From: HGM13006 sp963650135
Lineage (GTDB): Bacteria; Bacillota; Clostridia; Oscillospirales; Oscillospiraceae
DNA length: 64,000 nucleotides
Assembly: GCA_963650135.1 (NCBI GenBank)
Contig: CAVJLG010000021.1
Span: forward strand, 1-64,000
Reading direction: 5' to 3'
The notes under the pieces are model-generated. The model worked only from the letters and a program-made list of their open reading frames with translations. It was not told the origin of the DNA and did not search any database. Position 1 is the stretch's first letter. Each line of letters begins with the position of its first letter. The position numbers and the translations under genes were made by a program. Of the stretch, positions 58,347 through 64,000 are shown in pieces.

Positions 58347-59882
58347 TTGCCTGAAGTGAAAACCATCATCCAATGCCAGGACATCGTAAAGGTTTTCCCC
58401 GGTGTTCGCGCGCTGGACGGCGTGTCCTTTGACATCCGTGAGGGCGAGGTGCATTCCCTGTGCGGCGAAAACGGCGCAGGAAAGTCCACCTTGATTAAGG
58501 TCCTAACCGGTGTCCATGCCCCCGATGGCGGAAAATATCTCATCGACGGTCAGGAAGTCCACCTGAAAAGCACCCAAGAGGGCATTGCATTGGGCGTCTC
58601 CTGCGTGTATCAGGAGCTTTCCATTGCCCCGCAGCTGGACGTTGCAAAAAACCTGTTCATTGGCAACCTGCCCATGAAAGGCGGCTTGGTGGACCACAAA
58701 ACCCTCTACCGCCGCACCGCCGAAATTCTGTCGGAGCTGGACCTGAACGTATCACCCAAAACCATCGCCGGTGATCTGTCGGTGGGCCAGCAGCAGATGC
58801 TGGAAATTGGGCGCGCATTGACCCGCAACGCCCGGGTGATTATCATGGACGAGCCCACCTCTTCCCTGTCTGAGTCCGAAACCGAAACGCTGTTCGAGGT
58901 CATCAAAAAGCTCACCGCAAAGAATATTGCAGTGGTGTACATCTCCCATAAGCTCGACGAAGTAATGTACCTGTCCAACCGCATTACGGTCATCCGCGAC
59001 GGTAAAAACATCGTCAGCCGGGACAAAACCGAGTTCACCCAGGATCAGCTGATTGCCAGCATGATTGGCCGCCCGCTCCAGCACCTGTATCAGAAGGAGC
59101 CCGCAGAAATTGGCGAAACCATGTTGGAGGTTAAAAATCTCACCCGCAAGGGCGTGTTCCAGGACATCTCCTTCTCGGTCCGCAAAGGCGAAGTGGTCGG
59201 CTTCTTCGGATTGGTAGGCGCAGGCCGCAGCGAGATTATGCGCGCCATCTTCGGTGTGGATAAATATCAAAGCGGTGAAGTCATTCTGGACGGGAAAAAG
59301 CTCCGGGGCGGTGATCCTGCCGCAGCCATTCGGGCCGGCATCGGCTTCTGCACCGAGGACCGTAAAAAAGAAGGTCTGGCCCTGAAGCTCTCCATTCTGC
59401 TGAACATGACGCTGGTTCGCCTCCCCCTGCTGTCGAAGCTGGGCGTAATCAATCGTGCAAAGCAGCGTGCCGCAGCCGACGAGTATATGGAGTCCATCTC
59501 CATCAAAGCGCCCTCGGTCCATCAGCTGGTGGGCAACCTGTCCGGCGGCAACCAGCAGAAGGTCGTGGTTGCCAAGTGGCTGATGATGCATCCCAAGGTG
59601 CTCATTGTAGACGAGCCCACCCGCGGTATCGACGTAGGCTCCAAGTCCGAGATTTACGGTCTATTGTCTGACCTTGCCAAGCAGGGCATGGCGATCATCG
59701 TGGTTTCCTCGGAAATTGAGGAGATTATGGGCGTCTGCGACAGTGTGGTCACCATTTCCGAAGGCAAAAAGACCGCACAGCTGACCATCAACGATCAGCT
59801 CACCCGGGAGCAGGTGCTCTCCTGTGCCCTGGGCAGCAAGCCAGATTGGGCAATCCCCGGAAAGGACGGTGAAGCACAGTGA
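58347..59882 (+). CDS. Sugar ABC importer ATPase (double cassette)
   Basis: 511 residues with two ABC domains in one chain, as in RbsA, MglA and XylG. Domain 1 has Walker A GENGAGKS, signature LSVGQ and Walker B IIMDEPTSSLS. Domain 2 has a degenerate P-loop (GLVGAGRSE) with signature LSGGNQQKVVVAKWL and VLIVDEPTRGIDVG. The start is TTG 58347, 8 bases after GGAGG; the TTG at 58332 overlaps that site. It drives import through the two permeases downstream. The substrate class is likely a monosaccharide or related small molecule. Confidence 0.92.
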   Translation: MPEVKTIIQCQDIVKVFPGVRALDGVSFDIREGEVHSLCGENGAGKSTLIKVLTGVHAPDGGKYLIDGQEVHLKSTQEGIALGVSCVYQELSIAPQLDVAKNLFIGNLPMKGGLVDHKTLYRRTAEILSELDLNVSPKTIAGDLSVGQQQMLEIGRALTRNARVIIMDEPTSSLSESETETLFEVIKKLTAKNIAVVYISHKLDEVMYLSNRITVIRDGKNIVSRDKTEFTQDQLIASMIGRPLQHLYQKEPAEIGETMLEVKNLTRKGVFQDISFSVRKGEVVGFFGLVGAGRSEIMRAIFGVDKYQSGEVILDGKKLRGGDPAAAIRAGIGFCTEDRKKEGLALKLSILLNMTLVRLPLLSKLGVINRAKQRAAADEYMESISIKAPSVHQLVGNLSGGNQQKVVVAKWLMMHPKVLIVDEPTRGIDVGSKSEIYGLLSDLAKQGMAIIVVSSEIEEIMGVCDSVVTISEGKKTAQLTINDQLTREQVLSCALGSKPDWAIPGKDGEAQ

Positions 59883-60898
59883 GCAAGACAAATTCCAAGG
59901 ACAGCCGCTCCCTGTGGAGCCGGTTCATGAGCCTTAACGGCGCGGCTATGTTCATCGCCATGGTGATTATCATCATACTCTTTGAGATTATCCTGACCAT
60001 CACCAAAGGCAGCGCGGGCCTGTCCTTCATTACCCCCACCAACCTCTTTAGTATTCTCCGCCAGCAGGCCTACACCGGCATCATCGCCTTTGGCCTGACC
60101 CTGGTGATGATTACCGGCAACATTGACCTGAGCGTGGGCAGCATGCTGACCTTCCTCTGCTGCGTCTGCGCCAAGATCATGATGGGCACCGACAACGGCC
60201 TGCTTGGCATCTTCGGCACCATTGCAGCTGGCGCCATCTGCGGTCTGGTCAACGGTGTGCTCGTCAGCTATGTGAAGCTGAACTCCTTCATCACCACCCT
60301 GGGCACCAGCTCCATCTTTACGGCGCTGGCGCTGCGGATTTCCTCCGGTACCGTTCTGGTCATCCCGGATAACTGCGATCCTCTGTTCCAGGCCGTGGGT
60401 ATTACCTCCTTTGGCCCGGTACATATTCTCATTGTTTGGTTTGTGATTGTCGCAGTGGTGCTGGGCCTGCTGCTAAGCCGCACGGTTTATGGTCAGCAGC
60501 TCTATACCATCGGCTCCAACCCGGTGGCAGCCCGCTTCTCCGGCATTCGTGCCAAGCGCAACACCACCGTCAGCTATATCATCACCGGCCTTTGCGTTGG
60601 CCTGGCCGCTGTGCTGATGATGGCAAACGTCAAGAGCTCCAATCCCCAGGCCTCCAACGGTAAGGAAATGGAGATCATTCTGGCCGTTGTGCTGGGCGGC
60701 GTATCCGTCACCGGCGGCAAGGGCTCCGTATGGGGCAGCATCATTGGTGTCCTGTTCTATGGCGTTCTGTCCGCAGGCTTCACCCAACTGAACCTCTCCA
60801 CCTATGTCCAGTGGGTGATTATGGGTGTGATTATGGTCACTGCACTGTCCATTGACGTGCTGAAGGAAAGGGGGATCAAGCTGTGGAAAAAGAAATAA
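59879..60898 (+). CDS. Sugar ABC importer permease 1
   Basis: 339 residues of the RbsC/BPD_transp_2 family, with about 9-10 membrane helices. The conserved segment MITGNIDLSVGSMLTFL is near residue 77 and VLGGVSVTGGKGSVWGS near 272. The GTG start overlaps the end of the ATPase gene by 4 bases. It pairs with permease 2 as a heterodimer, in contrast to RbsC, which acts as a homodimer. Confidence 0.92.
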   Translation: MSKTNSKDSRSLWSRFMSLNGAAMFIAMVIIIILFEIILTITKGSAGLSFITPTNLFSILRQQAYTGIIAFGLTLVMITGNIDLSVGSMLTFLCCVCAKIMMGTDNGLLGIFGTIAAGAICGLVNGVLVSYVKLNSFITTLGTSSIFTALALRISSGTVLVIPDNCDPLFQAVGITSFGPVHILIVWFVIVAVVLGLLLSRTVYGQQLYTIGSNPVAARFSGIRAKRNTTVSYIITGLCVGLAAVLMMANVKSSNPQASNGKEMEIILAVVLGGVSVTGGKGSVWGSIIGVLFYGVLSAGFTQLNLSTYVQWVIMGVIMVTALSIDVLKERGIKLWKKK

Positions 60899-61875
60899 AG
60901 CGCAACCAAGCCATCCGCATGATAAAGGACAATAACTCCGTGCTGATTCTTGCAGTGCTTCTGGCAGTTTGCTTCCTGTTTGTAGACGGTTACAAAAACG
61001 GCTTCTACAACGTCATTGTATACTCCAGCATCTATGGCGTGATTTGCCTGGGTCTGGGCCTGGTGATGATTACCGGCAACATTGACCTGTCCGTGGGCTT
61101 CCAGGCCGGTCTGGCTGGCGTTACCACCGTTTTGAGCTTCAATGCGGTCTATGCTGCCACTGGCGGCAACAGTACCATGTCCTTGATTATCTCCATTGTG
61201 GTTGCCCTGATTACCGGCGCACTCACCGGACTGCTTAACGGCTTTGTGGTTGCAAAAATCGGCGTTTCTCCGCTGATCGCCACCATCGCCACCAACTATC
61301 TGTTCAAGGGCTTGGTCTTCAACTTCGCACAGAGCTCCTTTGCACCCACCGATGCCGACGCGGTAAAGGTCATTGCAAAGACAAAGCTCTTCGGCCTCCG
61401 CTGGCTGACCCCCTCGGTGATTATCTTTGTGGTCATCGTGATTCTGCTGGGTCTGTGGATGTATAAGACCAAGTTCGGCAACCGTCTCCATGTGGTAGGC
61501 GATAACCCCGAGGCCGCTTCCTACTCCGGTATCAGCGTCACCAAAACCGTGCTGGTTACCTACATTCTCTGTGGCGTTCTGGCTGCGGTATCCGGGTTCC
61601 TGATGGTGTCCTTCGACGGCTATACCATCTACACCCAGGGCAACTCCCTGTCCACCTTCCCCATCTCCTGCTGCGTCATCGGCGGCATTAAGATGGCGGG
61701 CGGCAAGGGCACCGTGGTCCATATGCTGCTGGGCGTACTCATTATGCGCGCCATCTCCACCATGATGAGCGTCATGTTCCTGAGCACCGATATGATCAAC
61801 CTCATTACCGGTATTCTGTTGGTCGCCGTGCTGATTATCGACCGGTTCACCAGCACCAAGTCCGCAGACGAATAG
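60883..61875 (+). CDS. Sugar ABC importer permease 2
   Basis: 330 residues, the same family as its neighbour and overlapping it by 16 bases. MITGNIDLSVGFQAGLAG is near residue 62 and IGGIKMAGGKGTVVH near 265. The start is GTG 60883. Two different permeases per ATPase are known for the AI-2 and several other importers. The substrate is not defined by sequence. Confidence 0.92.
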   Translation: MEKEIKRNQAIRMIKDNNSVLILAVLLAVCFLFVDGYKNGFYNVIVYSSIYGVICLGLGLVMITGNIDLSVGFQAGLAGVTTVLSFNAVYAATGGNSTMSLIISIVVALITGALTGLLNGFVVAKIGVSPLIATIATNYLFKGLVFNFAQSSFAPTDADAVKVIAKTKLFGLRWLTPSVIIFVVIVILLGLWMYKTKFGNRLHVVGDNPEAASYSGISVTKTVLVTYILCGVLAAVSGFLMVSFDGYTIYTQGNSLSTFPISCCVIGGIKMAGGKGTVVHMLLGVLIMRAISTMMSVMFLSTDMINLITGILLVAVLIIDRFTSTKSADE

Positions 61876-61918
61876 TCTCGTTGGTTTTCCCTTGGATTTA
61901 GGGATCATCATAAACATC

Positions 61919-61934
61919 GGAGGCACCGCCTCCC
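61919..61934 (+). other. Short hairpin before the receptor gene
   Basis: GGAGGC-ACC-GCCTCC is a perfect 6-bp hairpin in the permease-receptor gap. There is no T-run. It could stabilise the 5' end of a processed receptor mRNA, which is often made in excess. Confidence 0.4.
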
Positions 61935-61955
61935 CCTTTGAAAGGATGAAATGAT

Positions 61956-63014
61956 ATGAAACTGTTCAAAAAACTCGCAGCAGCGCTGTTGGCGCTGACC
62001 ATGGCAGCTTCTCTGGCTGCCTGCGGTTCTTCCAGCGGTTCCACCGCCGAGGCTGCTAAATCCGACGCACCCGCCGCCGCTGCCAGCGAAGCAGGTTCCG
62101 CGCCTGCCGCTGCTGCCGGTGATGTTGACGTCAACGCTGCCATGAGCGGCAAGACCATCGGCTATGTTACCATCAACGGCGCTGCTCCCTGGGGCGGCCT
62201 GATTGGCACCAAGCTCGACGAGTTCGTAAAGGCTGCCGGCGGCACCTGCAAGATCCTCGATGCACAGACCGACACCGCAAAAATCGCTGAGTATTGCCAG
62301 CAGATGATCGACGCAAACGTTGACGCGCTGGTCATCTTCGGCGGCGACCCCTCCGCAAACTCCGACATCGCAAAGACCGCTGACGAGGCCGGCATCCCCG
62401 TATTCATGGCTGCTCTGGACGTTTCCGAGAACGGCAGACAGTATGTAAAGGCTTGCGTTGGTCCTGACCAGAAGGAAATGTGCAAGAAAATTGGCGAGTA
62501 CATTATTGAGCAGAACGGCGATGAGCAGTACAGAGTGGTCCAGATTTCCGGCGTTCCTTTCCTGGACGACTACATCCAGCGTGAAGCAGGCTTTGCCGAG
62601 GCCATGCAGGGCACCAAATACGAGCTGCTGGAGCCCGACTATGCTTACTCCAGCCGTTCCGATGCCAAGACCTTTATGGAGAACCACCTTCAGGCCGAGG
62701 GCGTTAATCTGGACATCGTTATGGGCTATGACGACGACCTGACCATGGGCGCCGTTGCCGCCATTGACGAAGCTGGATTCACCGGCAAGATCAAGGTTTA
62801 TTCCATCACCGGTCAGAACGATGCCATTCAGGCCGTTGCCGACGGCAAGATGGAGCTCACCGTTATGAACCGCGCCGACGCCATCTCCCAGGAAATCGTC
62901 AACGCTATGGCCGAAGTCTTCACCAACGGCACCACCGAATACTATCACTACACTGACCTTACCTACATCACCAAGGACAATGTAAACGACTACATCGGCA
63001 AGGGCGAATTCTAA
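61956..63014 (+). CDS. Sugar-type substrate-binding lipoprotein
   Basis: 352 residues. A lipoprotein signal ends at the lipobox SLAAC (Cys 22), followed by an Ala/Ser-rich linker to residue ~50. The periplasmic-binding-protein type 1 fold (RbsB-like) follows: GKTIGYVTINGAAPWGG, DALVIFGGDPSANSDIAKTA and IVMGYDDDLTMGAVAAID. It captures the substrate for the importer encoded upstream. AAAGGATG precedes the ATG. The ligand is unknown. It is the last gene of the operon, followed by a terminator. Confidence 0.92.
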   Translation: MKLFKKLAAALLALTMAASLAACGSSSGSTAEAAKSDAPAAAASEAGSAPAAAAGDVDVNAAMSGKTIGYVTINGAAPWGGLIGTKLDEFVKAAGGTCKILDAQTDTAKIAEYCQQMIDANVDALVIFGGDPSANSDIAKTADEAGIPVFMAALDVSENGRQYVKACVGPDQKEMCKKIGEYIIEQNGDEQYRVVQISGVPFLDDYIQREAGFAEAMQGTKYELLEPDYAYSSRSDAKTFMENHLQAEGVNLDIVMGYDDDLTMGAVAAIDEAGFTGKIKVYSITGQNDAIQAVADGKMELTVMNRADAISQEIVNAMAEVFTNGTTEYYHYTDLTYITKDNVNDYIGKGEF

Positions 63015-63027
63015 TCTTCACTCTGAG

Positions 63028-63056
63028 CGGGCACCTCAAACGGGGTGCCCGTTTTT
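63028..63056 (+). terminator. Terminator of the sugar importer operon
   Basis: CGGGCACC and GGTGCCCG form an 8-bp stem followed by TTTTTG, 13 bases past the receptor stop. Confidence 0.85.
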
Positions 63057-63116
63057 GTATTTTCCAACACATTTTTGACCTTTTCGTTCTTTTTCTTTCT
63101 GTCACTAAAGTATTAC

Positions 63117-63145
63117 TTGACATTTGCAATAATTGGGCCTAGAAT
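63117..63145 (+). promoter_or_regulatory. Promoter of the amino-acid-type receptor gene
   Basis: TTGACA and TAGAAT are 17 bases apart. A hairpin (GCGAACGG..CCGTTCGC, 63157-63189) follows in the leader and may stabilise the transcript. Confidence 0.8.
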
Positions 63146-63216
63146 ACAGTTAGCTAGCGAACGGGCTGAGAGTCCTGCCGTTCGCCATACCGAAACGAAA
63201 GAAAAGAGGAACTACT

Positions 63217-64000
63217 ATGAAAACGAAACTCTGGAAGCGTCTCGCTGCCGCCACTCTGGCAGTGATGATGTTCGCCTCTCTGACAGCCTGCGGCGACAGC
63301 AGCTCCAGCCAGGCAGCCGCATCTTCCACTGCTGCAACTGAGGCACCGAAAACCGAAGAGACTACTACCGCTGCACCCGCTTCCGCTCCCCAGCAGGAGC
63401 AGGCGTCCGTTGCAGAAACCCCCGACTCCACCGCAGATGCGCCCGCCGCTGCTGAGGATCTGAAAACCAAGTGGGCTTCCCTCAACGGCAAGACCCTGCG
63501 CGTCGGCACCACCGGCGTACAGAAGGGCTGGAGCCAGGATGATGGCAACGGCGGCCTGGAGGGCATGGACATCGATGTAATGAACTACATCTGCGACTAC
63601 TATGGCATGAGCATCGAATGGACCACCAGCGACTCCTCCGGCCTGTGGGGCATGCTCCAGAACGATCAGCTGGACACCATCGCCGCACTGACCACCGTAA
63701 ATGAGGATCGTCTGGATCTCTATTGGTTCACCAACACCTACGCTTGGGAGTCCTACTGCATCGTATCCCGGAACGAGGATGGCATCCCCGAGGACGGCGA
63801 TCTTGATTTCTGGGACGGCAAGACCATCGCAACGCCCGCAACCGGCAACCCCGCTCTGATCCTGGAGGACATCATCGCCCAGGAGGCTGAAAAGGGCATC
63901 ACCATCAACTCCCTGCTGCTGGATTCCTCTCCGCTGCTGGTTCCCGCTGTTGCCCAGAAGCAGGCAGACGGCGCACTGATGTGCACCTCCACCTGTGCTT
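63217..64000 (+). CDS. Amino-acid-type substrate-binding lipoprotein (partial)
   Basis: 261 codons up to the window edge; the 3' end is missing. The lipobox is SLTAC (Cys 25), followed by a long Ala/Thr/Glu/Pro-rich linker to about residue 80. The family 3 solute-binding fold begins at LNGKTLRVGTTG, then GLEGMDIDVMNYICDYY, the usual pattern of amino-acid receptors (GFDVDV-like). It probably serves a polar amino-acid ABC importer encoded beyond the window. The ATG follows AAGAGGA. It is not in the same operon as the sugar importer, as it has its own promoter and follows a terminator. Confidence 0.85.
   Translation, partial: MKTKLWKRLAAATLAVMMFASLTACGDSSSSQAAASSTAATEAPKTEETTTAAPASAPQQEQASVAETPDSTADAPAAAEDLKTKWASLNGKTLRVGTTGVQKGWSQDDGNGGLEGMDIDVMNYICDYYGMSIEWTTSDSSGLWGMLQNDQLDTIAALTTVNEDRLDLYWFTNTYAWESYCIVSRNEDGIPEDGDLDFWDGKTIATPATGNPALILEDIIAQEAEKGITINSLLLDSSPLLVPAVAQKQADGALMCTSTCA

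Noticed and set aside
63150..63195. CTGAGA near a hairpin as a possible TPP riboswitch
   Set aside because: The other conserved TPP elements are absent, and the downstream gene is an amino-acid-type receptor; it is a simple hairpin.

Overview
The window reads as a chromosomal segment of an anaerobic Clostridia-class Firmicute, most likely a gut Oscillospiraceae/Ruminococcaceae relative. This is an inference from GC-rich codon use, AGGAGG ribosome sites, two tryptophan T-box leaders, FeoA-FeoA-FeoB with a FeoB-associated Cys-rich peptide, a DtxR regulator, a domain-permuted GH3 enzyme, and an NAD-linked formate dehydrogenase. I see no rRNA, tRNA or CRISPR array.

Layout. 0-15.3 kb: a PAPS-reductase-like gene remnant; a permuted GH3 glycosidase with a frameshift and a cohesin-like tail, divergent from an AraC regulator; a MalT/LuxR-type regulator, a DUF2442 protein and an Asp/Tyr-rich lipoprotein; an old-yellow-enzyme reductase; a second lipoprotein; and a GNAT-MazG-Nudix operon. 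15.4-22.2 kb: an iron/metal block, feoA-feoA-feoB-Cys-rich peptide-dtxR-40-aa membrane peptide-araC, then a DUF6110 protein and a P1B-type ATPase. The feo promoter carries several TTAG/CTAA inverted repeats of DtxR-operator type. 22.2-25.9 kb: a heterodimeric ABC exporter.

26-37.6 kb is an accessory island, more AT-rich and mosaic. It holds a two-gene cassette (a sensor-like protein plus a glycine-rich membrane protein), a Y-family polymerase with a replaced C-terminus, immunity-like genes, gene fragments (alcohol dehydrogenase, serine recombinase), and an XRE/ImmA control module with divergent promoters. At least four genes there carry single-base frameshifts or a nonsense codon.

37.6-44.8 kb: a split tryptophan pathway. 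trpBA reads leftward and trpEGDCF rightward, each from its own promoter and T-box leader, so uncharged tRNA-Trp should induce all seven genes. 44.9-53.2 kb: a formate module with fdhD and a Crp/Fnr regulator on one strand, and NuoE-like, ferredoxin-like, NuoF-like and formate dehydrogenase alpha subunits plus a formate channel on the other. A 163-bp element with near-perfect terminal inverted repeats lies before the channel gene. 53.2-58.2 kb: a TetR regulator with a palindromic operator, a ferredoxin-domain aldo-keto reductase, a beta-helix-like protein without a signal peptide, and a PAP2-family membrane protein. 58.3-64 kb: a sugar-type ABC importer (ATPase, two permeases, lipoprotein receptor) and the start of an amino-acid-type receptor cut by the window end.
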